The notes: generated from the letters alone by a model not told the origin. A stretch of DNA of 64,000 bases from an uncultured Hellea sp. (GCA_938007935.1 CALLMD010000001.1:124001-188000), one strand, 5' to 3'. Counted from the first letter of the stretch, positions 1-8,160 are shown. Made by a program: numbers and translations.

Positions 1-2243
1 ACAACATCAGACAGCGGGACAAGACCCATGCGCCCTGAAAGCCAATGCCCCCGTTCCCAATTCTCACCATCTGACCAGATGTTGCTGCGAGCGGGAAAAT
101 CAGGAAATGGCCGCGCGTCCCACGCCCAGACATTTATCATATCCAGATCAATCATCGCCCCGCCATAAATCGTTGAGGTCTGATTATTGAGCGTCCAATA
201 GTCGATAAAGGCTTCCAGATAGCTCCGCTGAGTCAAATCATCCCGCGCGCCATTTGAAAAATACGGGATATTCGTTTCTGAAGATTTGGCGTCATAAAAG
301 ACATTAGGCTGATTAGCGCCGTTATTAATGGCGGGGCAGCCAATTTCCATGAGCCATATGGGTTTGCTTTGCGGCGTCCAAGCCGTCGGTGTTTGAACCT
401 CAACACCGTTGCGGCGGTTATAATGCATCTGGTTCCACCAATTACGAATATCTTTATAACGAAAGACCCATGGCTTTGCGGAGGCACCATCTGTAATCTC
501 TATACGGTCCTGTGTTTCACGATCAATTAGAGAGCCGTAATAATAATCATAACCTTCCCCGCCCTCCATCTGACTTTGCAGATAGGTTTTATCATAAGGG
601 TCATCCGCAAGCGCGGCATCCAGATGCGCTCCGCCTTCGCGCCAATCTGACAGCGGAAAATAAGCATCAATCCCAATGGCGTCTATCGCGCTTGAGCTCC
701 AAAGCGGGTCAAGATGAAAACTGACATCCCCGCTTCCGTCTTGTGGATGATGCCCAAAATATTCTGACCAATCCGCTGCATAGGTCAGCTGGGTTTGCGC
801 CCCCAATAAAGATTTCACATCATACGCTAATGCTGTCAATTTTTGAACCGCAGGGTAATGACTGACGCTATCGCGAAGTGTGGTTAGCCCGCGCATTTCA
901 GAGCCAATAACAAAGCGTTCAACGCCGCCTGAGATTTGCGCAAGCTTGGCATAATGCAAAATAAACCTGCGGTAAGAGAACTCATCGGGACCTGTATAAT
1001 TTGGCAAGCCATCCATAGTGCCAAAATGCCCAGCGAGAGCGCTCCCAAAAAAATTATTGATTTGCGCAATCACAGCATCCGTTTTCTCGGCAGATTGCGG
1101 ATAACAGCCAATCCGTCCGCGCCACGGAAAAGCGGCTTGCGCGGACCCGCCATAAGGGTCAGGCAAATTATTGCCCGTTGGAATATCCATCAAAATAAAG
1201 GGATATAATGTGACTTTATAGCCGCGCGATTTAAGCGCTGATATAGCTTCGAGGATTGAACGGTCCGAAGGCGTGCCGCCATAATGGGGACGGCCATCTG
1301 CGTCTTGGCTCACTAGATAAGCCGTACCGCGTTTTACGCCGCTGACCTGCCAGCTAACATCGGGGGTTATACGAATTTTGCGCTCAACCCCGGGATGGAT
1401 TTCACAATGCCCGCAGCGTAAATCAGTCCCAAACCACGCCGTAATAATCGATACATTTTTGATATTAGGTAGCTGCGTTTCAAGTTGATCTAAGGCCAGC
1501 TCAATATCGGGCTTACCCGATAGGTTATTCATATTAAGGGGTCGAGCGGAAGTCGGGGTCGGTGTTTCTTCGGCGATTTGGGTGGCATAGGCAAATTCAC
1601 CCGAGGCAGGCAGTAAATTGACCCCGCGTATCATTGTTTCTAATCGCGGCGCATTATCAACCGCATGCGGAACGCGAATGACTTCAGCATTTATTTGCGG
1701 CAGACGCGCGCCAAAATCATCAAGCGGGAAATCCTCAAAGACAATATAGGCGGTGCCGCGAAAGGCGGGCGCGGACCCTTCAATGGCGTTGATAATTGGA
1801 TCGGCTAATTGCGTGTCTGTGCCTTTATAAATGCGCGTCACTAGCCCTGGGATATTCAGCGGCGCGCCATTGGCCCAGAGCCTATCAATGCCTAGTATCT
1901 CACCTTCGCAGAGGCCAATGGCAAAACTTATCGTATAGCTATAATTACGCTGTGTTGGGCCGCCGCCTTTACCGCTTTGGACAGATTCTTCCTTAACATT
2001 TTCCTTAAGCCGAGACGCCCATATCACCTGTCCCGCTAATCTGATACGGCCATAGACACGTGACATGGGCGCGCCATCGCGTGAGGTTTGCACATGAAAA
2101 CTCTCAAGACGCGGGCCCTCAAATGTGCGGTTATCAAAAGCGCGCGTAATCGCGCTATTGGCATAAGACAGCGCGGCGCTACTGGCGGTTTGTACAAGGG
2201 CGCTACCAAGATGCTGCGCGCCAGCAACGATTAATGTGGTCAT
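1..2243 (-). CDS. GTA tail tip / host specificity protein (g15-like), partial
   Basis: Tail-tip hub protein of an RcGTA-like gene transfer agent, equivalent to RcGTA g15. The frame is open from the ATG at 2243 to the window edge with no stop, giving about 747 residues of a family that usually runs to roughly 1,300, so the C-terminal part lies outside. The N-terminus reads MTTLIVAGAQHLGSALVQT. Residues of about 290-640 fit the GTA TIM-barrel-like domain, with strands such as LYPFILMDIP and the FPWRGRIGC stretch. The start codon lies in an ATGA overlap with the stop of the upstream peptidase gene, as expected for the g14-g15 order. The family assignment is firm; its role in binding recipient cells is known from the family, not visible here. 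Confidence 0.93.
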   Translation of the reverse strand, partial: MTTLIVAGAQHLGSALVQTASSAALSYANSAITRAFDNRTFEGPRLESFHVQTSRDGAPMSRVYGRIRLAGQVIWASRLKENVKEESVQSGKGGGPTQRNYSYTISFAIGLCEGEILGIDRLWANGAPLNIPGLVTRIYKGTDTQLADPIINAIEGSAPAFRGTAYIVFEDFPLDDFGARLPQINAEVIRVPHAVDNAPRLETMIRGVNLLPASGEFAYATQIAEETPTPTSARPLNMNNLSGKPDIELALDQLETQLPNIKNVSIITAWFGTDLRCGHCEIHPGVERKIRITPDVSWQVSGVKRGTAYLVSQDADGRPHYGGTPSDRSILEAISALKSRGYKVTLYPFILMDIPTGNNLPDPYGGSAQAAFPWRGRIGCYPQSAEKTDAVIAQINNFFGSALAGHFGTMDGLPNYTGPDEFSYRRFILHYAKLAQISGGVERFVIGSEMRGLTTLRDSVSHYPAVQKLTALAYDVKSLLGAQTQLTYAADWSEYFGHHPQDGSGDVSFHLDPLWSSSAIDAIGIDAYFPLSDWREGGAHLDAALADDPYDKTYLQSQMEGGEGYDYYYGSLIDRETQDRIEITDGASAKPWVFRYKDIRNWWNQMHYNRRNGVEVQTPTAWTPQSKPIWLMEIGCPAINNGANQPNVFYDAKSSETNIPYFSNGARDDLTQRSYLEAFIDYWTLNNQTSTIYGGAMIDLDMINVWAWDARPFPDFPARSNIWSDGENWERGHWLSGRMGLVPLSDV

Positions 2244-2689
2244 GTTATCTCTATTTCTGGAAAAGCAAAAGAAAAGGCGTGGCGGCGTGTCCAGTAAGGC
2301 ACAAGAAAGCTCTCAACCACAGCGCGGCCCCAATAGGCGTGGATGATACGGTTATCCCCGCTCATAATGGCGATGTGTTTACACGGCACTTTCGGCGCCA
2401 TACGAAAGATTAAAATATCGCCTGCTTGGATGTCTTGATTGGTAATTGGGGACAGGCAATGTCGCGCAGCATCTAAAAGCGTTTCCTGCCCTAAGCTTTC
2501 AGCCCAGTCAGGCGTATACGCTGGAGCCTCCAAAGGTTCCTGACCGTAAATTTCGCGCCAGATACCGCGTATAAGCCCGAGGCAATCACAGCCCGCGCCC
2601 TTCACGCTAGCCTGATGCTGATAGGGCGTATCAACCCAGTTATGCGCCGCCTCTAAAATCGCTTTACGCGGGATATGAAATTGGCTCAT
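2240..2689 (-). CDS. GTA NlpC/P60 cell-wall peptidase (g14-like)
   Basis: A 149-residue phage-type NlpC/P60 peptidase, thought to cut peptidoglycan peptides during particle entry. The catalytic Cys is most likely Cys36 in GCDCLGL. A His in KHIAIM (His105) and a second in IIHAYWG (His117) complete the papain-like pattern. Length and order match RcGTA g14. The gene overlaps both neighbours by 4 bp (ATGA), so translation is probably coupled along the tail operon. No signal peptide is visible, which fits a virion-carried enzyme rather than a secreted housekeeping hydrolase. Confidence 0.93.
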   Translation of the reverse strand: MSQFHIPRKAILEAAHNWVDTPYQHQASVKGAGCDCLGLIRGIWREIYGQEPLEAPAYTPDWAESLGQETLLDAARHCLSPITNQDIQAGDILIFRMAPKVPCKHIAIMSGDNRIIHAYWGRAVVESFLVPYWTRRHAFSFAFPEIEIT

Positions 2690-3345
2690 TTATAGCGCGA
2701 GCTCCCATCACGGCGCTCACCTATTTGCGGCGCGGCTTGCAAAGCGTCATCGCCCAGTAAAAAAGGAAAGCCGCGAAAATTCAGACTATTGTTAAATTGG
2801 CTCTGACAGGCTTCAAATGTGCGCGGACAATGCGTGCCATCTGGAAAAGCCTCTACCTTAAGGCCGCAGCGTCTATCCCCAAATTCTGCGTCACAGAGTT
2901 TTGAAAAAACGCGGCCAACAGACCGATCAAGCAAGACAGATTGCCCAACCCATTCAGCCTCGAAGCTATCACCTCTTTGCCGTATCGTGCCAAGCCGTCC
3001 CGTTGCCATGTGGACGGCTTGATCTGGTGATTGCCAATTCACGCGGTAGCTCTCAATCACGGCCTGCGCATAGAGGCCGGCGTAAATATCCTCGGCCGTA
3101 ATACGCTCGCTCTTAAAGACGCCTTGAACCGCCCCATTATCCGCCGCAAACCCAAGGCGCTGATCCGTTTCGCTTGGATTAAGACCTGAGCATATTTCAT
3201 ATCTCACATCATCGATTTCAAGTGGACGGTCATGATCGGTAAATCCAAGCACAACGCCATCACGCCGTGTTATTTTCCATAGCCAGCATAATGTTGTACC
3301 GCCGCCCGAGAGATGTTCTTTTAACGCGCTCGAAATATTACGCAT
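2686..3345 (-). CDS. GTA tail protein g13-like (DUF2163)
   Basis: A 219-residue DUF2163 protein (phage BR0599-type), corresponding to RcGTA g13, part of the distal tail with g12, g14 and g15. I take the ATG at 3345 (MRNISSALKEHL) because the 16 extra upstream residues have no recognisable family similarity and this start gives an 8-bp overlap with g12. The family features are the N-terminal TTLCWLWKI and GFTDHD stretches and several cysteines in the C-terminal half (LCDAEFGDRRCGL and HCPRTFEAC). In RcGTA the matching hub protein carries an iron-sulfur cluster, so these cysteines may be ligands; that is inference. Confidence 0.9.
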   Translation of the reverse strand: MRNISSALKEHLSGGGTTLCWLWKITRRDGVVLGFTDHDRPLEIDDVRYEICSGLNPSETDQRLGFAADNGAVQGVFKSERITAEDIYAGLYAQAVIESYRVNWQSPDQAVHMATGRLGTIRQRGDSFEAEWVGQSVLLDRSVGRVFSKLCDAEFGDRRCGLKVEAFPDGTHCPRTFEACQSQFNNSLNFRGFPFLLGDDALQAAPQIGERRDGSSRYK

Positions 3346-3976
3346 GTGGCAATACCTCGATGAGAGGAATATTGGCAGCCTGCCCCGCCCCAAAGGCTTC
3401 TAGGGCCAAGTCCAACTGATCGGTGTCAAAGCGCACTTGCACATCGAAGATAAAACCCGTTGTGATAACGCTTCCAGAGGTAGGCGGCGTTTGAAATGTT
3501 ACCTGTCCTGTCTGGGCGTTCACGCTATATTGCGGCGCAGGCAAGAGGCTTCCGTTTAAGGCAATCACAACGCTGTCCATGACGGGTTTAGAAATAGGCC
3601 GCTCATAGCTCCCGCCAGCATCTTCATAAGTTTTGATTAAATGAAATAGGGTTTCTTCGCCGTCGCCAATACCAATAAATTGATCCGTGGCTTTAGGCGT
3701 TTCGCTCGGCTTGCAAGATTGAAAATCAAGCGGGTCGCGAAAACGGAAACTATAAAGCTGTCCGAAACGCGCTTCAAAAAATGAAATGAGATCATGAAGC
3801 TGATCCAATGAGGTTATCCCCGCACCTGCATTATAGCGGCGGCGCGAGAGAGCATGGGGCGCATTGCGATGCTCCGCCCCGCTGGCAAGTTGCGTTATCT
3901 CTGTCGTGCGGCTCGGGCCGCCACTCGCTCCAAAGGCAAGCGACAGCGGAAAGGAAGTGTCGTGAAATTCTGTCAT
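3338..3976 (-). CDS. GTA distal tail protein g12-like (DUF2460)
   Basis: A 212-residue DUF2460 / TIGR02217-type protein equivalent to RcGTA g12. Recognisable stretches are the N-terminal FHDTSFPLSLAFGASGGP, the LHDLISFFEARFGQLYSFRFRDPLDF block and the C-terminal FDVQVRFDTDQLD block, which this family shares across alphaproteobacterial GTAs. It forms the distal tail ring between tube and hub in RcGTA. Only 8 bp separate it from the tape-measure gene, and it overlaps g13 by 8 bp, so it belongs to the same transcript. Confidence 0.92.
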   Translation of the reverse strand: MTEFHDTSFPLSLAFGASGGPSRTTEITQLASGAEHRNAPHALSRRRYNAGAGITSLDQLHDLISFFEARFGQLYSFRFRDPLDFQSCKPSETPKATDQFIGIGDGEETLFHLIKTYEDAGGSYERPISKPVMDSVVIALNGSLLPAPQYSVNAQTGQVTFQTPPTSGSVITTGFIFDVQVRFDTDQLDLALEAFGAGQAANIPLIEVLPHA

Positions 3977-3984
3977 TGATAAAC

Positions 3985-4398
3985 CTAAATAAAGCGCTGG
4001 CCATCGGCGACAGCGCGGGCAAGCCCTGCCGAAATCTGGCCTTGAGATTGTTTGAAACTATTGGGGTTGGACACACCTGAGATGTTCATATTCACGTTGA
4101 CCGGAGGCTTTTGCGAGCCACCCGTCAAAGACTGTCCCAAAGATTTTGTGAGCCCGCCAATGGCTTGCTCAAGGGGGTTAGTAAAAAGCTCGCTTATGGC
4201 GAGGCGCGCAAGATCGCGCGTCACCGAATCTGCCAAGCTATTGAAAGAAAACTCGCCTGATTTTGCCGCGCGTTCCAAAGCCGCCGATATACGGTCACCT
4301 GCCAGTTCAAAAGCTTTGGCCATATCTTCGGCCGTGTTTATGGCATCACCGTTCGCAAAATCTTCAAGCGCGTCAGCGGCTGTATTATGTGTCTGCAT
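3985..4398 (-). CDS. GTA tail tape measure protein (g11-like), short
   Basis: A 137-residue protein with the C-terminal signature of the GTA tape measure family: LADSVTRDLARLAISELFTNPLEQ followed by a Gly/Ser-rich linker and a final GLARAVADGQRF segment. The N-terminal two thirds are predicted helical (ALEDFANGDAINTAEDMAKAF and onwards), as expected for a protein that spans the tail tube. It is shorter than RcGTA g11, which is about 220 residues. If the tape-measure rule holds, tails here would be shorter. It overlaps the upstream chaperone gene by 14 bp. No frameshift or alternative upstream start is evident. Confidence 0.85.
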   Translation of the reverse strand: MQTHNTAADALEDFANGDAINTAEDMAKAFELAGDRISAALERAAKSGEFSFNSLADSVTRDLARLAISELFTNPLEQAIGGLTKSLGQSLTGGSQKPPVNVNMNISGVSNPNSFKQSQGQISAGLARAVADGQRFI

Positions 4399-4582
4399 AG
4401 TCTTGTTCCAATTTTAAAAGTGTGTCTTTGCCCATCGGCGCAGGCGTTGATTTTCGTGTCAGCGCAAACCAATCAATGAGCGATAAATTCCAAAACTCAG
4501 TTGGCGTCAGGCCTAATTGCATCACGGCTAATTTTAGCCACGCCTCAAAGGGCCAGCTTTGATATTCACCTGCATTATCCAT
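4385..4582 (-). CDS. GTA tail assembly chaperone, rcc01693-type
   Basis: A 65-residue phage tail assembly chaperone (TIGR02216-like), the small gene between g10 and g11 in GTA clusters. The conserved core is LGLTPTEFWNLSLIDWFAL. I choose the ATG at 4582 (MDNAGEYQSW), which overlaps the stop of the upstream gene by 8 bp; a TTG at 4600 would add six residues. In tailed phages such chaperones, often made as a pair with the preceding gene, coat the tape measure before tube assembly. The pair here is two separate overlapping frames, with no obvious frameshift slip site. Confidence 0.85.
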   Translation of the reverse strand: MDNAGEYQSWPFEAWLKLAVMQLGLTPTEFWNLSLIDWFALTRKSTPAPMGKDTLLKLEQDYADT

Positions 4583-4877
4583 CTGCAAATGCGTCCTCAA
4601 AAAGCGCGCAGACTTGCGGCATTATCTTCGCGATTTCTGCATCCGAAAAACTTGCTGCTGGCGCGGCGGCGGCCTCGGAAGGAGCACAAGGCCGCATCAC
4701 ACACGCCAGCAGCACACGTGCCTCACTGCTGGACATTTGCCGCAAACGATAGGCGAGCGCGGCAGGTCCCGAGAGAGACAAACGTGTATCGAGTTCAGCC
4801 AATGCGCCCATGGTGAGGCGCAGGCCATATTCTGTTCCCGAGACGGTGATTAAACCGTCCCCTTTTTGGTAAATCAT
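4575..4877 (-). CDS. GTA tail assembly protein g10-like
   Basis: A 100-residue GTA-gp10 family protein (Phage_TAC_11-like). Characteristic features are GLITVSGTEYGLRLTMGALAE and the short acidic C-terminus. It is probably the first half of the tail chaperone pair and lies in the canonical slot between tail tube protein and the rcc01693-type gene. It overlaps both neighbours by a few bases. The Ala-rich linker near residues 65-77 (SEAAAAPAAS) looks flexible. Family identity is good; the chaperone function is inferred from its position and from phage parallels. Confidence 0.85.
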   Translation of the reverse strand: MIYQKGDGLITVSGTEYGLRLTMGALAELDTRLSLSGPAALAYRLRQMSSSEARVLLACVMRPCAPSEAAAAPAASFSDAEIAKIMPQVCALFEDAFADG

Positions 4878-5287
4878 GAAAGCTCGCTAAAGCTTGGCGC
4901 GCCCGCGCTTTGAAGCGTCACATCATAAGTCGCTTCGCCCTGATAGCTGCCCGCATAGGAGAGAGCGGTTAACAGGAACGGACCTTCAATCACGCCAAAA
5001 TCAGGAATGATGAATTGATAGTCATTTACCGATTGCTCGAAAAAGGCGCCGCGGGCCAAGGCATCGGACGCGCTATCACGAAAGATACCGGCCCCGCTTA
5101 TATCCGCCGCTTTCACCCCCGCGCCGGGGAGAAGCTCTTTCCAGCCTTGCGCCGAATCCGAATTGGTAACGTCCACAGTTTTGGCATTGAGGCGAAAGGC
5201 CTTTGTCCGAAGTCCGGCAAGAGTGATAAATTCACCCGAACTATTTTTAATTTTGACGAGCATATCCCGTCCGCTTTGTGCGGCCAT
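4874..5287 (-). CDS. GTA major tail tube protein (g9-like, TP901-1 type)
   Basis: A 137-residue phage major tail protein of the TP901-1/TIGR02126 type, equivalent to RcGTA g9. Family features include the N-terminal GRDMLVKIKNSSGEF stretch, the VDVTNSDS turn, the GWKELLPGAGVK block, and the C-terminal SYAGSYQGEATYDVTLQSAG strand pair. It should form the stacked hexameric tail tube. It overlaps g10 by 4 bp (ATGA) and lies 13 bp downstream of the g8-like gene. Confidence 0.93.
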   Translation of the reverse strand: MAAQSGRDMLVKIKNSSGEFITLAGLRTKAFRLNAKTVDVTNSDSAQGWKELLPGAGVKAADISGAGIFRDSASDALARGAFFEQSVNDYQFIIPDFGVIEGPFLLTALSYAGSYQGEATYDVTLQSAGAPSFSELS

Positions 5288-5300
5288 GAGGCGGCCTCCT

Positions 5301-5720
5301 TTAAAGAATGAGTGTGTTATCTGTGATAAATGAAAGACGCATGAGCCCGTGCAAGGTCAGCCCATCTGGCGCGCGCATGACGTCCGTATAAACGATATGT
5401 TTGCGCACAAGATGGCTATCGCCGAGATCAAAAGCGCCTGTTTGAATAGCGCTGCTTATCGCTTGAATAATAGAGAGCGCCTCGGCCCGCCCGCCATAGC
5501 GCGACCAAATATGAAGCGTCATCAAGTGGCTTGAGAGCGCGGCCTCATCGCCGCTAATATCTTGACTGCGCAGTGGGCCATAAGTGACATAGGGAAAGAT
5601 TGGATCTTCTGGCGGATTATCATAAAGCCGGGGCACGGCGCCCAATAATGCTTGCACATCACTATGGGTGCTCAGCGCAATTTGCAGGGCGCGGGCGATG
5701 TCTAAAGCTGGGAGGCTCAT
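5301..5720 (-). CDS. GTA tail completion protein g8-like (DUF3168)
   Basis: A 139-residue DUF3168 protein equivalent to RcGTA g8, the tail-terminator/completion protein at the head-proximal end of the tail. Conserved stretches include LGAVPRLYDNPPED and FPYVTYGPLRSQD, then HIWSRYGGRAEAL and the final MRLSFITDN. The gene overlaps g7 by 4 bp and ends 13 bp before the tail tube gene. Length and position match the family. Confidence 0.92.
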   Translation of the reverse strand: MSLPALDIARALQIALSTHSDVQALLGAVPRLYDNPPEDPIFPYVTYGPLRSQDISGDEAALSSHLMTLHIWSRYGGRAEALSIIQAISSAIQTGAFDLGDSHLVRKHIVYTDVMRAPDGLTLHGLMRLSFITDNTLIL

Positions 5721-6034
5721 TGCTGTTCCTCCTCACAAATTAGATGCAGGCGTTCCTTGCGGTTATCTGGGTCAGAGCTGGTAATGACCCGCAAGATACG
5801 GTGCCCCCAGATAAGGCGCGCGCGCTCCGGGAAATCAGCGATAAAGCGCAGCGTCACGAGATAGCTCTGTGTCACAGCAAGGCGGCCATTTTCGCGGGTC
5901 TCTGATTGGGTCTTTGGCTCAATATGCGCCCATAAGGCGCGCTGAAAATTCCACTGAATTTGAGTGCCGCCCAGCTCATCCACTGTCTCTTGCGGGATAT
6001 AAAGCCCAAGGCGGGTGCGCATGTCGCCAATCAT
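5717..6034 (-). CDS. GTA head-tail adaptor / head closure protein (g7-like)
   Basis: A 105-residue head closure protein of the SPP1 gp16 / phage head-tail joining family, equivalent to RcGTA g7. It starts with MIGDMRTRLGLYIPQE. The beta-rich pattern WNFQRALWAHIEPKT and LVTLRFIADFPERARLIWG followed by RILRVITSSDPDN is typical of the family. It overlaps both neighbours by 4 bp, consistent with one tightly coupled head-neck-tail operon. Confidence 0.92.
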   Translation of the reverse strand: MIGDMRTRLGLYIPQETVDELGGTQIQWNFQRALWAHIEPKTQSETRENGRLAVTQSYLVTLRFIADFPERARLIWGHRILRVITSSDPDNRKERLHLICEEEQQ

Positions 6035-6594
6035 AACCGCAGCGTCCGGTAAGGCATGAGCAGGGCATCAACCATCATGGGTACGGGGCGCATAAGCGCC
6101 TCATCGCGGTGTTCATAATGCTGGGCCAGCAGCAGGAGAACCGCCTGCCGTAATTGCATCGGCACGTCTTCTGGCTCCGTACCATATCCTGCATCAAGCT
6201 CAACACGTATGGCCGCAGGGTCAGGCGCAAAATCGGAAAAGAGCGCGCGTGAATTCACATAAATCGAAACAGGCGTAGCCCGCCGATTGATAAAGAGCTC
6301 AGAGATAGGAATCTCAACACCGTTATCATCCCCGTCCAGCACACTAACTGCATGAATATGGCGAATAGGACTGTGATTAATAAAAAGCCGCGACGCGCAG
6401 ACGCGCGAAGATATATAAGCGCGGCGGCGCGTAATCAGGCTCGCCCGTGCCATCTGCTCAACGCGCTCGCGCGCAACCGTAATTAAATCTGTAATCAGCG
6501 CGTCTTCATGGTCGTGATCGACGCGCAAAAATTCTTTCGCGCCCGCGAGAGACACCGGTTCTATCGGCGGGGCGTTTATATCGGATATAGGCAT
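6031..6594 (-). CDS. GTA head-tail connector (g6-like)
   Basis: A 187-residue head-tail connector of the phiE125 gp8 / HK97 gp6 type, matching RcGTA g6. The N-terminal EPVSLAGAKEFLRVDHDHEDALI segment and the C-terminal LRQAVLLLLAQHYEHRDEAL helix are diagnostic. It should form the ring below the portal. It is the first gene after an intrinsic terminator that follows the capsid gene, so it starts the part of the cluster that may be transcribed at a lower level than capsid. Confidence 0.92.
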   Translation of the reverse strand: MPISDINAPPIEPVSLAGAKEFLRVDHDHEDALITDLITVARERVEQMARASLITRRRAYISSRVCASRLFINHSPIRHIHAVSVLDGDDNGVEIPISELFINRRATPVSIYVNSRALFSDFAPDPAAIRVELDAGYGTEPEDVPMQLRQAVLLLLAQHYEHRDEALMRPVPMMVDALLMPYRTLRL

Positions 6595-6636
6595 GTCAGG
6601 TTGTCCCCTTCAGGATGAAATTGAGAAATAAAAAGA

Positions 6637-6660
6637 CCGCCTCAAAAACCTTCGAGGCGG
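6637..6660 (-). terminator. Intrinsic terminator after major capsid gene
   Basis: On the minus strand CCGCCTC and GAGGCGG form a perfect 7-bp stem with a 10-nt loop, followed within a few bases by a TTTTT tract. It lies about 30 bp downstream of the capsid stop and upstream of g6. The plus strand lacks the T tract. It would uncouple abundant capsid mRNA from tail gene mRNA unless read-through or antitermination occurs. Confidence 0.75.
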
Positions 6661-6689
6661 CTATTAGTGATTTGAAATGTGAGGCGCGG

Positions 6690-7931
6690 TTAAGAGGCGC
6701 TTGTCTTAAGCAGCTTTATCGCGTCAAAATCCTGCACGCCCCCGCCCACACGTTTTGTCGTGTAGAAGAGCACATAAGGCTTGGCAGAATAAGGATCGCG
6801 CAAAACCCGCACGCCTTGACGGTCAACGATAAGATAGCCCCGGCGGAAGTCGCCAAAGGCCATCACCACCTCGCCGCTACTGACATCGGGCATATCTTCG
6901 ACCTCGGTGAGTTTATAACCCAGCAAGGTTGAGGGCTGGCCTGCCTCGGTTGAAGGCTGCCAGATATAATTCCCATCTGCGTCTTTAAATTTACGCACCT
7001 CGCCAAGCGTACGGCGGTTCATCATAAAGCTCGCCCCCGCGCGGTAACGGGTCTTGGGCGCATAGATTAAATCCATAATGGCATCGATGGGCGCATCAGT
7101 ATCAAAACCGCCCGCTGTTCCCGTTGCGATATAGCCCAGATTGCCCCAGCTCTGCGACGCGTTTTCCGCTTGCGTATAAGAGAGGATGCCCTTGGGTTTA
7201 TTCACCCCATCACCCGCCGCAAAGGCCGCTGTTTCCTGCGCCGCAAAGACATCACGTACTTCATCGGCGAGCCATTGATCAACATCGGCAACGCCGTCAT
7301 CGAGCAAGATCTGCGTCGCGGCAGGCATGGCGTAAAGCTCACCGGCTGGAAATTCGAGCAGCTCCAATTGCGGAGCCTCGGTTTCCACGCGCGCTTCGGT
7401 TTCACCCGCCCAGCCAGAGGCCGCGCCCCCCGCTGATACTGGCTTTTTGAAATAGCCCGCCCCAACACGGCGCACCGTCGCCACGGCGCGAAAAGGCGAG
7501 GCCTCAATTAAGGCGCGGTCAATGCGCGATTCCGTTTCAGCGGGCGCGACATAGCCGCCTTCCGCGTCAACGGATGAAGATAAAGATTTACCTTCGAGAG
7601 AGGCCAGCTCTGATCCATCGCCTGTGCGGATATAGGAGGACCATGCCGATTTGGCTTCGCTATTGATAGCGGCCCCGCTAAGGCCCGGCCGCGCATTATT
7701 TAAAGCCAGGTTCTCAATCTGCTTGGCCTGCACATCAAGCGCGGCGTTAATCCGCGCCACCTTATCATCCAGCAGGCTATCACTTTGCTTGCTCTCTAAG
7801 GCCGCAAGCCGCGTATCATTGGCGTCCTTAAAGGCCTCAAAGGTCGAGGCGAAATCAGCCTGCGCAGATTTAACCTCTTTGGTTTGGTGCTTAGTCTGAT
7901 GCTTAGTTTGTGTTTTCATTTTAGGTTTCAT
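6690..7931 (-). CDS. GTA major capsid protein (g5-like, HK97 fold)
   Basis: A 413-residue HK97-type major capsid protein, equivalent to RcGTA g5. I place the start at the ATG at 7931 because AAAGGACGA lies just upstream; the 35 residues of open frame further upstream run into leader sequence. An N-terminal Lys/His/Thr-rich tail (TKHQTKHQTK) precedes a coiled-coil scaffold domain of about residues 20-80, which the prohead protease would remove. The coat domain follows, with SSVDAEGGYVAPAETES, the RVGAGYFKKPVS strand and the final GGGVQDFDAIKLLK. It has its own promoter-like region upstream and a terminator downstream, consistent with high-copy expression. Confidence 0.95.
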   Translation of the reverse strand: MKPKMKTQTKHQTKHQTKEVKSAQADFASTFEAFKDANDTRLAALESKQSDSLLDDKVARINAALDVQAKQIENLALNNARPGLSGAAINSEAKSAWSSYIRTGDGSELASLEGKSLSSSVDAEGGYVAPAETESRIDRALIEASPFRAVATVRRVGAGYFKKPVSAGGAASGWAGETEARVETEAPQLELLEFPAGELYAMPAATQILLDDGVADVDQWLADEVRDVFAAQETAAFAAGDGVNKPKGILSYTQAENASQSWGNLGYIATGTAGGFDTDAPIDAIMDLIYAPKTRYRAGASFMMNRRTLGEVRKFKDADGNYIWQPSTEAGQPSTLLGYKLTEVEDMPDVSSGEVVMAFGDFRRGYLIVDRQGVRVLRDPYSAKPYVLFYTTKRVGGGVQDFDAIKLLKTSAS

Positions 7932-7966
7932 AAGTCGTCCTTTCGACGGTGTTGTGGGCCAAATGC

Positions 7967-7992
7967 AAAAAACCGCACGCAAAGACGCACGG
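7967..7992 (-). terminator. Terminator-like hairpin in capsid leader
   Basis: On the minus strand CCGTGCG pairs with CGTGCGG (7 bp including two G-U pairs, 6-nt loop) and is followed directly by TTTTTT. It lies between the proposed capsid promoter and the capsid ATG at 7931. It could end transcripts arriving from the protease and small membrane-protein genes, or act as an attenuator in the capsid leader. It works only in the minus direction, because the G-U pairs become A-C mismatches on the other strand. Confidence 0.55.
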
Positions 7993-8059
7993 TAAATCAC
8001 GGCCAAATGACCCGATTTTCGATTGAATGATTTCAAGAGAAATGTCTGACTATGAGGTC

Positions 8060-8160
8060 TTTATACCCCAAGCCGCATTAGCGAGAATTAATCTCTGCGA
8101 TTATTTTATAAGTGGTTGAAAAGTCCGTGTTTTATTTTTCGGTTATTGAGGATTGAGTTT
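8060..8160 (-). promoter_or_regulatory. Conserved GTA promoter element, copy A (before capsid)
   Basis: The minus strand carries three blocks also present, at identical spacing, upstream of the portal gene (10368-10468). These are AAACTCAATCCTCA (8147-8160), a TTTCAA-N3-CTTA pair in between, and AGATTAAT followed by GCTA-N-TGCG and GGGGTATAAA (8060-8094). Over the 35-bp proximal block, 27 positions match copy B. TATAAA could be the -10 element, placing the transcript start near 8053 and giving a leader of about 120 nt before the capsid ATG. The distal 14-bp box is a candidate activator site. GTA genes are switched on by GafA- or GafYZ-type activators in other alphaproteobacteria; the link to this motif is inference. 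Confidence 0.65.

Noticed and set aside
3346-3393. Upstream start for the g13-like gene
   Set aside because: It would add 16 residues without family similarity and deepen the overlap with g12.
4385-4877. Programmed frameshift joining the two tail chaperones
   Set aside because: No slippery heptamer was found in the overlap, and the second gene has its own ATG.
7932-8036. Longer capsid protein beginning upstream of 7931
   Set aside because: The extension has no family similarity and lies in leader sequence, while the ATG at 7931 has a good ribosome-binding site.
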